In this document: piece after piece, positions 1-12,960 of the stretch
Numbering within the stretch: position 1 is the first letter of the stretch
Layout of the letters: each line of letters begins with the position of its first letter
Source: Cryptomeria japonica
Taxonomy: Eukaryota > Streptophyta > Pinopsida > Cupressales > Cupressaceae
NCBI RefSeq assembly: GCF_030272615.1
Contig: NC_081408.1
Span: 768,515,336 to 768,579,335, forward strand
Reading direction: 5' to 3'
Length of the DNA: 64,000 nucleotides
Made by a program: the position numbers and the translations under genes
The notes under the pieces: model-generated
Database searches by the model: none
Told to the model about the DNA's origin: nothing
What the model saw: the letters and a program-made list of their open reading frames with translations, nothing else

Positions 1-866
1 TTATAAATGAAAATAAGGTTACATTGTTTTATGGTTGTATTCTTGGTGTTGTTCATGCTACAATTGACAGAATTTTCATACATTGTAGTAGAATATGTAA
101 CTTGAACTAGTTTTATGAGTATTGTAAGATATGAAATATCTGATATATCTTTCCCGAGATGTGCCAATCAAGTAATCTATCTTCTTACTACATGCACTTG
201 GGAAAGTGTCATTCAAACCATAGTAATTTTGGGGCTAGCTTTGCAACATCTAACAAGGCCACCAAAGACTCAACTAAGACATGAAATAGATAAAGTGTAA
301 CAAGGTCACATTAGAGGTTAGAGGCATCAATGGATGGATGATTTTCATCATCTCAAGTCAGCTTATTGATTTGAGATGGTGTGCATGAGAAGCATATGGC
401 ATTTCTTCCATTTTTATATTTATAGATTTAAAGAATACATATATTATGAAGTTTGTTTTTGAGGTGATGTAATAAATATGTATTTTTTTTGTCTAGAGAG
501 CTCATGAATCTATGCTCAATAATTATACCCTTATGAGGGTCATGAAACAACTTGATGGGCCTATATGAGTGTAGCTCAACATGGATTGTTGTCCAATAAT
601 TCAGGAATCTATGATTCAGGATTGGAGAAATGGTACTCTAAGAGCTCAAGAATTCAGCTCAGAGCTACACCCTTATAACGATTATGAGGTGTCTTGATTG
701 AATACCACCTAATATAGGATTTTTTCCTTCAAAGAAAGATCTTCTCAAGATTTTTTATTTGTTTTATATAATCAACATGCTTTTTGTGTGATGTAAACCT
801 TAAGGAGAGTTACCTTGGTAAGATAAAATTTGATTTTTTTTAGGGGTACATTTGCAAGAAAACTTG
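1..866. other. non-coding sequence upstream of an LTR
   Basis: AT-rich sequence with no convincing gene. A 61-codon open frame at 115-300 shows no recognisable motif and I treat it as chance. Because a polypurine tract and an LTR follow immediately, this stretch is probably the decayed 3' interior of a retrotransposon whose 5' part lies outside the window. No reverse transcriptase or RNase H motif is visible. Confidence 0.4.
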
Positions 867-1340
867 AATAAGGGGAGAAATGTTAGCATATTACATCATT
901 TTACAATTACACATTTATGCTAGTCATAGTTATGCCAATTATACTTACAATATTTTTCCTTTAGATATTTCTACACTATTCATCAATCAATAAAAAATTT
1001 AATTTTACCTTTCTCTTCATGTTCAAGATTTTATTCAAAGAGAAATCCTCTAATGAACATATATTTATGTGTTTCAATCAACATGTTTTGTTGTGTGAAA
1101 TATAAATCTTAATAGGGAGTATTGGAATATTAAGATTTATCTTAATAAAGTCAATTTTCTGACTTGTTTATTTTTATTTTTAGATAATTAGTTATAGTCC
1201 TATAGGTTGGTTGTTAGGGAAGTTATGATGGATAGACTTTATAAAATCCATATTGTTATACATTGAAAAACAACTCTCAATAATATTATTATCATTTTAT
1301 ATTAATATTGTGTAAATGTAGATGTTTTCTTTTTCTAACA
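867..1340 (+). mobile_element. 3' LTR with polypurine tract (decayed LTR retrotransposon)
   Basis: A purine tract (867-880, ATAAGGGGAGAAA core) abuts TGTTAG at 881, and CTAACA ends at 1340. The 460-bp segment therefore has 6-bp perfectly inverted termini in the TG...CA form of plant LTRs, and PPT-then-LTR order marks it as the 3' LTR of a plus-strand element. A TATAAA motif lies inside at about 1239-1244, suitable as an LTR promoter. The matching 5' LTR is not in the window, so target-site duplication cannot be tested. Copia or Gypsy membership is undecided because no coding domain is visible. Confidence 0.6.
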
Positions 1341-1771
1341 ATAGGACGTGATAGTTTCCATTTGAGGAAACATCGTGACATCTTCTCTTCTTTGGTTTTA
1401 TATGTTTACATTTTTATCTCTTCATTGAATTACATTTTTAGTATGCTTACATGATCTTTATCTAGCCTTTAGGACCTCCTTCCTTCATGATTTTCCTATA
1501 TTAGGCAAAACATTATGCTTTGATGCATCTTATCACCAATTTATGGTCTTAGATGCTTGTTATATGACACTAGTACATTCGTGTCAAAATTTTGACAGCA
1601 AAGCGTCGGGATTCCAACACAATTTCATCGCACTACCAACAAAAAAAGCCATTGAAAACTTTGTGTCGAAAGTTCTGACTATCCTTGTGGTCATCGCAAT
1701 TCCGACATCACCTCCAACCTTTCCGATGACCGCCATGGATGCTCATACCCCGAAAGAATACCATCACGATC
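1341..1771. other. no gene seen
   Basis: Flank of the LTR. From about 1570 the base composition rises in GC and repeated CCGA/TCGG words appear, leading into the fold-back at 1772. A 90-codon frame at 1543-1815 is not supported by any motif. Confidence 0.4.
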
Positions 1772-1940
1772 TCGGCCTATCGTCGGAATTCCGACTCCAA
1801 AGGGTAAAATTCTAATAGAGGAGTGTTGTCGGATGCACACAATGGCCTCCAGGAGAGTTCCGACAAGGATGCTATGCATCCGATGGCACTCCTCTATCAG
1901 AATTTTACCCTTTGGAGTCGGAATTCTGACGATAGGCCGA
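1772..1940. repeat. fold-back: ~66-bp inverted repeat, short loop
   Basis: The arm at 1772-1837 (TCGGCCTATCGTCGGAATTC...) is nearly the perfect reverse complement of 1875-1940. The arms are separated by only about 37 bases, so transcripts would form a long hairpin. Arms this well preserved in decayed surroundings suggest a MITE-like fold-back or a recent inverted duplication. Open frames on both strands across this interval (1543-1815, 1691-1879, 1823-2269) are products of the symmetry and of low complexity. Confidence 0.75.
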
Positions 1941-1984
1941 TTTTTCAGAAGAAAAAAAATTATAGAAAAAGATTGACATTGGTA

Positions 1985-2160
1985 TCTCTCTTCTATCTCT
2001 CTTCTCTATCCCTCTCTACTATCTCTCTTCTCTCTCCCCTCTCTAGGTCTCTTTCTCCATCCCTCTCTTCTTCTCTCCCTCTCTACTTCTCTTTCTCTAC
2101 CCTCTCCAAGTCATTATCTCTTCCTCTCACCCTCTCTCTCTCTCTCACCTCTATAGGTCT
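1985..2160. repeat. CT-rich low-complexity tract
   Basis: Almost pure pyrimidine sequence built from CTCTCTC, TCTCCC and TCTTC words. It forms a Ser/Leu-rich open frame (part of 1823-2269) that is an artefact of composition. Confidence 0.85.
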
Positions 2161-3084
2161 CACCTTCCATTCCTCCATCATTACCCATGTTGTCAAGTTG
2201 CAAGATATTTCCCAAAGTACTTGGTTGCTAGGGTTGATTTGCTTAAGTGTTGGAGTTAGAGTTAGATGAGACCTGCATGATTAAGCTATATTAAGTGATC
2301 AAGTCACCAAGATCTCAATTGTAAACATGACTAGGTTCTAGGGTTTTAGGGTAGCATAGGTCAAGATTGAGGTATGGTGGTCAAGAATTACCTTCCAATG
2401 ACAAAAGACATCCAAATGATGAAGAATGAAGGCGATGAACTCGTAGAAGTTTGGAGGAGATAATTTGACTAAGTTAAAATTTTGTTTAAGTCATGGTCAT
2501 GATACTAGCTTGCTCATCAAGAGCAATTTGTGCGAATGAACCCTAGAAATGTGCCCATGCTAGAGAAGCAAGAATTCCAATAAAACCTAAGGCAATGCTA
2601 GTAAGGGGTCAAAATTAAAGAATTAGGGTACAAAAAACAAAATTTGGCTAAGTCGAGATGTTGCTCAAGGATGACCTAAATCATGGAGTGTAAATCAATC
2701 ATGAAACATGAGAATGGATAGGTCTTGACCCAAGCAACATAAGTCCCCCTTGTGATTCCAACAGATATCACATCACAATCATTGAGTCTATCTGCAATAT
2801 AAAGTCAAGACCTGACTATTGGAATATTGGAGTCATCCCATTTGATCACGTAGTTTAGCACTTGGGAGGATTTTGTTCAAGAGAGGATAGAATACTTAAT
2901 ATTTTATTTTGTGTTGCATAGTGCATAAAAAATACATCAATAGAAACCATTGAAAGGTTTGGTTAAAGCCTTCAAATCACAATCTCTACAAGAAGCTATC
3001 AAGAGTGCCCAGAATTTGGAAACTTTAGTATCCAAGAACATAATTCATAAGGCACCACTTTTAGAGCAACTAAAGAAGCCTATC
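2161..3084. other. no gene seen
   Basis: AT-rich intergenic sequence with short unrelated open frames only. No membrane, zinc-finger or transposase motif could be recognised on either strand. Confidence 0.4.
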
Positions 3085-3330
3085 AATGTAATATTTTATT
3101 TACCTTGGATATGTTTTATCCTAAGTGTGATATTCCACTATTAAAAAGCTTAATTAGGTAATATTTTTACTTAGGTAGAATAAGATAATGAGTTGCACAT
3201 TCTCCTTCTTTGATTGAGATTCTACTTTTTCCTTGTCACAAATTTGGAAACTTGGATAAGCAATTTCTTTTTTGGGTTTTCTACCTCTTCATGATCCTCA
3301 TGGATTTGGAATCTTGGAAGCCATATATTG
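3085..3330 (+). mobile_element. LTR-like direct repeat, upstream copy
   Basis: This segment recurs in the same orientation at about 5880-6125. Shared landmarks in order are GGATATGTTTTAT, GCACATTCTCCTTCTTT, TTTGGAAACTTGGATAA, a TTTTCTA(C/T)CTC block and CCTCATGGATT. The 2.8 kb spacing and same orientation fit the 5' LTR of a short, decayed LTR element. The outer borders are blurred and similarity fades near 3390. No coding domain lies between the copies. Confidence 0.5.
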
Positions 3331-3479
3331 TAGGTTTTTCCTCGATTAACATATCAAATGAAACTATTGTGAGCTTTCATATCTTAACATACCAAGGGCT
3401 TAAGTTTGGGGACGATAAGGGGATGACGAAGGGGGCGGGGTGGGATGCAAATATATATACAACTTAAAAAATTAATTAT

Positions 3480-3740
3480 AAAAGGATGTGTATAGAATAA
3501 GTATAACAACTATAAATAAAACTTTGCCACACTATGTAAATTTTACAATAAACATTAAAAATATGTCAATGATTGCATTGAAATTTGAAAATTAACAATG
3601 GTGGTAGAGTTTTGGAACTTTGGGAACAAACTAAGAATAAGTATAAGAATTGCAGATGAAACTTTGGCATAATAAGTGTTTAAACTAGTCAACATATAAA
3701 AAAATGGAAATGATTGCATTAACAATAAGAATGGTGGGTA
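3480..3740. repeat. imperfect ~140-bp tandem duplication
   Basis: The blocks near 3490-3610 and 3630-3735 share AATAAGTATAA, AAACTTTG, ATGATTGCATT and GGT(G)GGTAGAG in the same order. The sequence after the second block (3740-3820) is rich in GGGGCAGAGCCCCC-type short inverted words. Strongly diverged. Function unknown. Confidence 0.5.
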
Positions 3741-5863
3741 GAGGTTTGGGGTCAATGGGTAGTGCCCCTTGTGGGAGGTTTGGGGCAGAGCCCCCATCAA
3801 GGTTAGGGGGCATTGCCAAACCTTTAATACAGATGACATTTTCACAATAATTTCACCATTTCTTTTTAGAATTGGAGTTTCTAATTGGGGGCGATGGGAG
3901 ACTCATAGGCATCCTCAAGATGGTCAAGAGACTCCTTGGAGTCCCTAGGATGTCCCTAAGTGATTCGGCAAGGGGATGTTTCCCTTAAGTATTGCATCCT
4001 GAAAAAATAGGGATTTTGGAGGGGGGGAAGGGGTCCCCATGTTTCAATGGTTTCAAAAGATTCTAAGTTTTTTTTTTATCTTGTCATAACAAAATATACT
4101 CCTCTTGCATCCTTGGATGATTTGAAAATTGAAAACAATTTGACAAGAAAAAACTAACTTCTAAAGTTTAGACTTAGTTTTCTTTTTTAATCCAAGTCAC
4201 TACAACATTTCAATGACCAAAGTAGCTTGTTTTTGGTGGTTTTGAAGCATCCAAAATGCTTGAGAAAATCAATATTATCTTTCATTCCACCAAAATTGGA
4301 GATCAAGAAGCATGCTCACAAACAAGGATTTGTTTGTAACTTAAGGCAATCGACTAGTTTTTGGGGCATTTTCAGGTCTAAAGAACCTACCATTGTGTCA
4401 AAAAGGCCCATAAGACCCCATTTTCATCTAAAACTTGTCTCTTTTGGTTGTAGAAGCATTTAAGGAAAAAAGAAAATCACACAACCAATGATATGCCTAT
4501 ACGATACATATTTGAGTTAAAATAAAAATAAAAAATTGACAAGGTTTGGAGACCATTGAACAATTTGGGAGATTGCTAATACATACACTCAATTTATAAA
4601 GTCTCAATTTGATGTACTTAATCTTCGAGAGGCCTATACAAAAGCATTTTGTAATAGCGAACTAAGATAAATTTCCATTTTTGGCAGTTTTCATCGTGGA
4701 TTATGGTATTAAATTCTGACATTCTATTGTCAAGATAAATTCAAAGAACCATTTATACTCGAAACAAGGGATACTGAAAAATTACATTATGTAGGATCTC
4801 CTACCCTATCTCATTGAATTCATTCCTACACCAAGTGACTATGAACAAAAGCGTAGGTATTTAACAACAATGACATGGTCCATGGACTAGTGATCCTCCT
4901 CTTGATACTCCATCTACAAATGAGAACATCTCTTATACACATTTCTACTTCAGAATTAAAAGTTGCTTCTTCTAGAACTTTCCATGATTCTTTGCAATAG
5001 GATTATATGTCTTCTAGATTCACCCCACTAGGACACATTCCTATCAAGCATCTTTACTTTTTTGAAAAGTAGACCACATTTCAGATCTAGATGACACCAT
5101 AATGACTTTGATTTCCTCTTGCAAGATATTCCTCCATCATGTATTGCTTCATCGAAGTTCAAATTTGCTTCTTCAAGGGCTCTCAATGATTCTCTATAGG
5201 ATTCTTCATGTCTATGAGATCCACTTCATTGAGAGGCCTACTTAAACATTTCACATTTGTTTGTGGACTCTCACCTTTCAAATATTGATGAAACAATTGA
5301 AAATATTTGTCTTCACATTGATGACAATGCCCATCGAGTTACATCGTCTCCCATTGTAAATTCACTTGTTCTATCCCCACCATATCATGCAACATGACAC
5401 ATTCTATTTCACATTAATTGAGGTCTCACACTTCAATGATTGTAGTCCCTGAATCTTCTATGGAACAATCACGGCTTAACATCAACATCAAGACACATGA
5501 GTCGCTTCAAAAACCATACATCTGAATTCCTTTCTACATTCCACTTGAATGGGAATTCAACAATTTGACAACTCAAGATTTCCATATTGTGAAAGGAAGG
5601 TGCATCATTTGTTGCAAATGAACCTACTACAACATTCACCATTCAACATTTTGCATTTCTTTTCTCTCTTCTTTGTGGAGGCACCAACTTTAGGGGATGG
5701 GGTGGGTCTATATTATCCTTCACATATGTCACTTGGGATGGAGTTTTGTCCTATGGATTTTCTAGTCTCTACTTCGAGAGGGTACACTCTCTTTATAATT
5801 TGGGGTTATTTCATATTTTACATGGATACCTAACCTTGTGACCCATTTCTTCTTACCTCAATT
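3741..5863. other. interior between LTR-like repeats, no gene seen
   Basis: No gag, protease, reverse transcriptase or integrase motif is visible. A weak duplication is present: about 4960-5045 and 5150-5240 share TTGCTTCTTC, ATGATTCT and TATAGGATT-type words in order. The open frames at 4227-4463 and 5549-5833 have no recognisable domain. Confidence 0.4.
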
Positions 5864-6125
5864 ACACTTAAGGGGGTGTGCCAATGTACCATTTTATTCA
5901 CCAAGTGGATATGTTTTATTGTAAGTATGATATTGCATTTGTTTTTTTAGTTTACTTAAGTAATTTCTTTTAACTTGAGATAATGACTTGCACATTCTCC
6001 TTCTTTCATAGGATTATGTTTTTTTCCTTATCCTCAAAAATTTGGAAACTTGGATAAACAATTCCTTGTCTTTTGGTTTTCTATCTCATCCTCATCTTCA
6101 TCCTCATGGATTAAAAATCTTGGAT
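5864..6125 (+). mobile_element. LTR-like direct repeat, downstream copy with polypurine tract
   Basis: Second copy of the repeat at 3085-3330. It is preceded by TTAAGGGGGTG, a typical plant polypurine tract, directly followed by TGCCAATGTA. PPT plus TG start identifies this as the 3' LTR side of a plus-strand element. The 3' border could not be fixed; similarity fades by about 6180. Confidence 0.5.
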
Positions 6126-6879
6126 ATCGAGTGAAGATATTGTGAACTTTTTCATTTTCTCTCTTATGAAATCAACTATGTTATGCTATTTTGATTTTAT
6201 TATCATTTATATTTAACAATTTTAAAAATGTTATCACTTACATTAATTTCTAGGTTAATATTTATTTTGTAGATTCTAATAGAATTGAATACCATACCCA
6301 AACAATATCTAGTATGAACTAGTTAGTTACAGGCTAGCTTCCAAGCATGCTTGGTAACACAATTTTTGAGCTTGTGTTTGTTTATGATTTAATGATTGAT
6401 GCATCTAGCTTTGCTACGCATCTACCTTGAATACAATGAGAGGGTGATTTTGTCTAAGCCAAGAGACCCTGCTATCTAATATCACCCAAGAAAGATACTA
6501 ATATTTTACCTTGGAAATATAAGCCTTTTGTAAGTATAATTCAATGAATTGTGATAATAACTTAAAATGAAGTGAATTAGAATTTGATTGAGTTCCCCAT
6601 TGTATTTTAACAAATCACCTAGGAAGATGTTCGTTCCTAACAATTTCCAATTCTCTTTCCAAAAGGATGAAAAAGAAGAGAAAGGAACTTATTAATGTTG
6701 GGACAGAATTTAGAAGACCTATGTTTTGTGTCTGAAAGCTACTAGCCTAGAGAGCATGGAAACAATTTGAAGTCATGGGAGAGAGTTTCAATTCTATCTC
6801 CAGAAATTATGTCTAGTACTCTTGTATTGAATTTTTAAATCCTTCTAAGTTTAAATGTTCACGAGGAAACTCTAAAATT
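6126..6879. other. no gene seen
   Basis: AT-rich sequence between the LTR-like repeat and the 3' end of the minus-strand transposase. It may contain decayed 3' parts of the transposon, but no conserved TNP2 C-terminal motif was recognised. Confidence 0.4.
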
Positions 6880-9047
6880 TTAATAAAATACATAAATAAA
6901 AACCAATTTTGTTTTCGTCGGAATACTTTTGAAAATCACATCATTTTGTAGCTGCTTGTAGTAAGGCAACCTACTGAATTGTCTGGGATAAATTTTTAGT
7001 CCCTTTCGAAGGTGGTCATCCATGCCTTGATGACCTTCAGTATCATCAATTACATCATCAGTAAACAAAACACAATAGAAAAATTCAAATTCCAAACATA
7101 AACCATTAGATGGAATGACATTACCTTGACGATTAATTCTATTATATTCCAACTTCCATAAGTGAGGAGTCATTCTTCATGGCTTTGATGTAGTTTCTTC
7201 TTTCCCATTGAAAAGATGTTTTTCAGTATTCTGATACTTATGATTTTTGTGAAGGAAGTGTCTATACTCATCAAACACTTGCTTTCCTAAACTTTTTGAA
7301 TGACGGGATTTCATCTGTGGACCACAAACTGGACATGCAAATTTTCCCTTTGTTTGAAGACCTACAAGATAATGCATAATTCTATTAAATCTGTTAATTT
7401 TTATAATTATAATTATCATGCGCAACTTGAACACTATAACGTACCACAAAAATGTGTTAGCCCTGCGGCATCATGTATTGTCCATACAAGCATTGCATTG
7501 AATTGAAATTGTCTTTGTCCTATTGGTCTAGAGATGTCATACATGGTCACACCATTCCATAACTCTAGCAACTCATCGATAAGAGGCTCAATATATGCAT
7601 TCATATCTTTAACTTTGTCCTTGCCTAGTGGAATGAACAAAAACATTACATAATTATTATGACCATTTTATTGCAATATTTATAATTAAATGTAGATGGC
7701 TATTAAATGATAAAATACTTGGAACAATCATTTCCAACATTATGTGCTCCCTCTTTGTTGACATCCATGGAGGAATATTATTGTTGATAACAAAAATAGG
7801 CCACACCGAGTAAACAGATCTCAACTCTCCAAATGGATTGACATCGTCCGCTGCCAATGAAAGCCTGAGATTACGAGGTTCTTCTTTAAAGTGTGGCCAC
7901 TTTTCCTCTATGTCCATAAATGCTGAACCATCCACAGGCATTTGAATAATGTCATCTCGACTTCTATTGCATGCATGGTAATCCATAAATTGTGCCAAGC
8001 TAGTGCACCTGAATAATTGTTGCATACGTGGAATAATGGGAATATAACGAAGAACCTTGCGAGGAACCTTTTTTGTTATTTGATCTGTTCAATATCTACT
8101 AATATGACATTCAAGGCATTCTATTCCAAATTCATGTTGTTTATGATATATAATATGATCATTGGGACAAGCATCTATTGTTTGATACTCCATTCCAATA
8201 TCTTTCATAATGGCAGATAATTCTCAGTATGAGCGAGGTAGAAAATTTGATGGTTGTAAGAAAAACTCACCTATCAATCTACAGCAAAAAAAAGAAGTTT
8301 GAGGTGTTAATATAAAGAATATTAATGGTACATGATTCACCATTTATTAACTATAATGACATGTATGACAAACCTTAACATACGTGAGATTATTATGTTG
8401 GATAAACCATTCATAACCTTCAAGTTCACAACCAACAATACAGTAGAGAGAAGAGTTGTTTGGGAGCCTTTGTAAGGGGGCTCATATGCCTTCTCAAGAA
8501 GAGGTAAATCATGAACATCAAGGTCATCCTAATCATCATGATCAGTTGTGCCAGTACTAAATGTGTCATGGATCAATGTATTTGTACCATCATCTTCAAT
8601 TGTGTTTTCCGGTGCATGATCGTCATCTTCCATGGGATCATTATCTTTAGCTTCGATATTCACACCTCCATGTTCCTCCACTTCGAAAACCATATTCTTT
8701 GGGTTGTGTTGGTCCATATCATGTGCCCTGGGGTGCTCGACCTATATAAAAATAATCAACATAAATAAACCATGATCATGATCTCATTATCAAGTGATTT
8801 CTTATGTATATAAATTGTTAAAATGATATAATGAACAACTTACCAGTGGATGATAATCATGTCCCCCTTCAATGTGACCATGTTGCCTACAATGTTTCTT
8901 AGCTATTTTGATTAGAAGTCTTCTAGTCTTTAAGCCCTTACAAATTTTGCAGGGACAATAACATTTCCCATCACCTTTTCTTTTCAAGTTAGACCATAAT
9001 CTAGCAATTGTCTCCTTATTTTGTTCTTCGCTGATATTATCTGACAT
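6880..9047 (-). pseudogene. En/Spm (CACTA) TNP2-type transposase, disrupted
   Basis: Plant CACTA elements encode TNP2, the transposase that binds and mobilises the element. Read from 9047 downwards, exon 1 (9047-8843) starts with ATG and carries the cysteine/histidine-rich transposase-associated region. Its GTAAGT donor joins in phase to an exon ending on the right at 8741 that is rich in Asp/Glu. About 8280-7719 holds the block leading to LRLSLAADDVNPFG and PPWM. Exon 7624-7445 carries YIEPLIDELLELW. Exon 7361-7135 carries KGKFACPVC. The donors and acceptors at 7719/7624 and 7445/7361 join in phase and restore the usual TNP2 order. In-frame stops (for example TAG near 8526, TGA at 7177-7179) and absence of the long C-terminal half show it is dead or truncated. 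The family call is firm; exon borders in the middle are approximate. Confidence 0.85.
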
Positions 9048-10980
9048 GGTCTTTCTTCACAGGCAAAAAAATCAGGCTATGGAAACTTCAATGCAAAAGC
9101 TTCACAAAAATTGCAAATCAAACCAAAACCATTTAACTCTTCTTTTTCATCTTAAAACATTGAACTTAATAGAGAACATATTTAATGTAGCTAAATGTGT
9201 GAATTTCTAAGCATTGTGTCTGCAAATTCTTACTAAAAGTTTGCTTGTTGCAGACTTTCTAAGAGACATTTTTGAGTATTCTAAGCCTTGGTTCTTGTAT
9301 TTTCACTGGTGATAAGTTGAAAACTTTATGGCAGACCTGTAGCCAATCGATCTAATTTTGACAAGTTATACACCAAGAAAACATGCATCTAGAACTAGCA
9401 TTGTTTGCAGGTCACCCCTACCCTATGCCATGGGTATATGACTACCCAGAACTCCAGTTTAAGAATCAATCTTGGAAATGATCGGTATATGACTACCCAA
9501 AACTCCAATTTAAGCATCAAGTTACATCATTATTGACCTTACTTTGGGATGCTATGTATGAGATTGGAACCTTTTGTAAGGTGTGGTCAATGTGCTATCA
9601 TAAATGCAAAGCCAAAACCATTTTGATGGGATCATGATCCCACTAATACTATTTTTCCTTGTTAATTTTGCACCCACAAAAATGATAGAACCAGATATAA
9701 TATGCCATCAATGCCCATATACCGACAATGCTCAAGATGAGCCACTTAGAGGTAGAGTTTAACCACTTTCCATATAGGTAGATTATCTCTAACCTCATTT
9801 TCCCTATAGGTAACTGATTAGGTTCATTTCAGAGTCTTATTTCCAAATATGTACCTCTATGTTAGCTTTTTGCTTTATTATTTGCCTGTTTATGCTTAAT
9901 CTTGTCAATTTTGCATAATTTTACTTAGTTCTTGCATCTTCAATGAAATTATATCTAATCATATCCAGTCACATCAAAATGGAACAATTAATCATATTGC
10001 TAGCCTCTCCTAGAGGAATTAAATTGAACCAAATTGACTATTCCCCAATAAAATGTTTTGAAATGGTGAATGTATAAGTTTGTAGTTTACTTTCCTAGAC
10101 TAGGACCCCATTTCATCAACATTTCACTATGAAAGCATAAATATTTTTTCTTGAAGAGAACATCTTACAGATTATGCTTCAATGTATAACACATTTTCAT
10201 AATCAATCATTTGACTTCACATGGATAAAAGAATTCACATATTCTAAATCATGATCTAATGATTTGAACAACTCATATGCAACTATATGGCATGCAAAGT
10301 ATTTATTTTAACATACACTTATTCATCCACATTGCAAGGATAACAATACAAGGCTCACATATTGGTCTAAGAGGATGCCATGGTCTCACAAAGTAACCAA
10401 GAACCATATGAAATGATGGTCTTGAATCCACACACAACTAGGGAGGATCCATACGATTATGTATGACTTCCCCCTTGTTTGTTTAATGGGATTAGCCTCC
10501 AAGACATAGCCATCAATAATCACTAAGAATGTACAAGTGGATCGTAGCTACCCATACAACAAACACTTACCCCTATCCTCAAATTTTCCCAATGTTTGAT
10601 TCCTTATATACACTCATCCAAGGTTATCTACGTCGATCTTCGTGAGGAATCACATCACAACAAAGAAGGCAACATTTAAAAATAGCAAGAGTTTCACTAA
10701 ACTACCAAAGATCATAAATATTGAAAGAAAGAAAGAATAGTACCAATAATAAGTCAAATAAATGTGTTCAATTCCAATAGCAAATCAAACATAGCCACAA
10801 TAACTACACAATAGAGAAAACTCACAATAGTGATTAAACTAATTCAAACAAGATAAAATAAAATTGTTGGCCCATGCAACAAAGATGAGAGATCATCAAT
10901 AATTGAAGGAAACTTCACAATCCTTAAAAGTGCACATTACATAACTATACGACTAGAAATTGTGGCTAAATAGAGTGCAG
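9048..10980. other. no gene seen; small 51-bp duplication
   Basis: AT-rich sequence that may include the 5' non-coding part of the CACTA element, though no CACTA terminus was identified. At 9433-9520 a 51-bp unit beginning GGTATATGACTACCCA occurs twice in tandem with a few substitutions. Nothing else stands out. Confidence 0.4.
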
Positions 10981-10986
10981 ATTCAT

Positions 10987-11225
10987 CATGACTCCAATAA
11001 TAGTCCCCCATGTGTGCATTTGTGGCATGAACACAAAAACTCCCACATGGCATGGTCATGTACCTAATGGAGAAGACATGCCTAGGCTACATGCCCAAAA
11101 AACATGACTATAATAATAGTCCCTCATGCATGCATTTGTGGCCTGCACACTACAAATCCTAACATATCATGGCAATACACCTCATAGAGAAGACACACCT
11201 AGGGCCACATTGCACATAGCAACGT
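10987..11225. repeat. imperfect ~117-bp direct repeat
   Basis: Blocks starting at 10987 and 11104 share CATGACT(C/A), AATAATAGTCCC, GCATTTGTGGC and AGAAGACA in the same order. The following 100 bases repeat shorter words such as CACATAGCAA(C/T)GTG. The open frame 11126-11329 is made of this repeat and is not a gene candidate. Confidence 0.5.
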
Positions 11226-12329
11226 GCCTCACAAAGAAGACATGCATAGGGCACATGCCACATAGCAATGTGTCTTATGGAAAAATGTGCATGCATGTTG
11301 CACACCAAAGCTATATGTATACATCATGAGGCACATTCATATGTTATCAAACACAACCTATTGTATCTAACATGAGTTCCTCTCTACATGTGTGCAAATC
11401 TTCCAACACTAATCGCCACTAAGAATGAATAATATAAAATGCATCTTCAAATATTTGTGTGTGTGTGTGTGGAATTGTGTCTTTGAACCCAAATCGCTAC
11501 CATCAACAACACGTAACCATCACCTACACTATATCAAAACATAAGTATGGTGTGACATCATATCTATTTGCATAATGTCAAAACACATGCAAACATGAAA
11601 ATCATCATAGCATGACAAAAATCAATCTCCACATGTTGGAACAAAGATATAAATAAGATAATAGGGTAAGAGGAAACCCGTACCAAGAACCACATACCAA
11701 CTATCGGCAATGCCATCAAGACAAATGTAGGATAGGATACCACTATGAGCCATCCAATGGTCCATTCTATGAGGAGAACTAGGGGATACTATCTTTGAAA
11801 GGTGTGGTCAATAGAGATAATCCCTACTAATGCCACAATATGTCACCATAGCTTCTTTAGTTTTCCATTCTTCTACTTAATACCACATTTATTGAGTTCC
11901 TCAACAGCGAGGTTGGTTCTCAATAGGATGCACAAACATGTAAACACACAAGCATGGTTTCATCATACTTGTACAACAATACAAATTCATTTTTCTAGTT
12001 AATTACTTAGTGTAAAAATAACTCTATTACATAACATAGGGCAATAATCACCATAAGTTTTCAAATAAACTGCCCAAACACCAATTGGAGTTACCCTTTC
12101 TAAGGTACAAACATAGTTTATTTATAACTTCAAAATTAAAATAATCACAATACATCCAAATAAGTTCAATAGTGCATGGAAATAGACAACATGATCCATA
12201 ATTAAACCCATAAATTACCCTAATTGGATATGCTAATAAAATGGTGTCTCAAATAATAGAGATTATGTTGGACCTATAATAGAGATCTAGACTTTGTTTC
12301 ATCATACACAAGCATGGTTTCATCATACT
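11226..12329. other. no gene seen; (GT)n microsatellite and a spaced repeat
   Basis: A short (GT)n run lies at 11455-11471. A 28-29-base string (core AAGCATGGTTTCATCATAC) is found at about 11945-11973 and again about 360 bases later near 12305-12333. No coding sequence was recognised. Confidence 0.5.
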
Positions 12330-12960
12330 TGTATCCAAATACACCATCCATAGATAGGTACTCAGTACCACAATCTCATGGGTACCCTTTTAGCTGAATT
12401 TACCCTATATTTAGGTGAATCTACCCTTGTATCATTCCTTGATCTAGTATGTCATTCCACCAATCAATAATATTTCCATATTCTTGGGAGAATACACTAT
12501 CCCTTAGGTGAATATGCCATATCCTTAAATGAATCCTCCTTGTCATCATTCTAAGTCCTCTTTTTGTTAAGTCTTATCCCTTCATCTTTAGGAAAATCCA
12601 CCTATCCTTATGTGAATCCACTTTCTCTTAGGTGAATCTATTTCACATAAATCATTTATCTTATCCATCTTTCTTACGCAAATGGTATATTTTTCCTATC
12701 CTTAGATGACTACACTCCCATTTAGGTGAATCTATCTAGTTTTAGTCTCCTTCCATTATTTTGTCCAAATTTGTATCCTCTAGTTTACATGAATCTACTT
12801 GTTCTTAGGAAAATCAACCCTATCATTCTAAGGAAAATTCACCTTGTCATCATCCTTAATCATCTACCTTTCAAGTGTATAGTCCCTCCATCCTTGGGAG
12901 AATCTAACATATTATTGGGAAAATCCACTCCCTCTTAGGTGAATCCACCTTTTCCACCTT
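12330..12960. repeat. degenerate array of TTAGGTGAATC(C/T)ACC units
   Basis: The words CTTAGGTGAATC, TTAGGAAAATCCACC and CCTTATGTGAATCC recur more than a dozen times at irregular 15-40 base intervals, separated by CATCATTC and TATCC fillers. The array is strongly diverged and probably an old minisatellite. The open frame 12726-12938 lies inside it and has no independent support. Confidence 0.6.

Noticed and set aside
1823-2269. 148-codon ORF with Ser/Leu repeats
   Set aside because: It runs through the fold-back arm and a CT-rich tract. Composition explains the open frame and there is no conserved motif.
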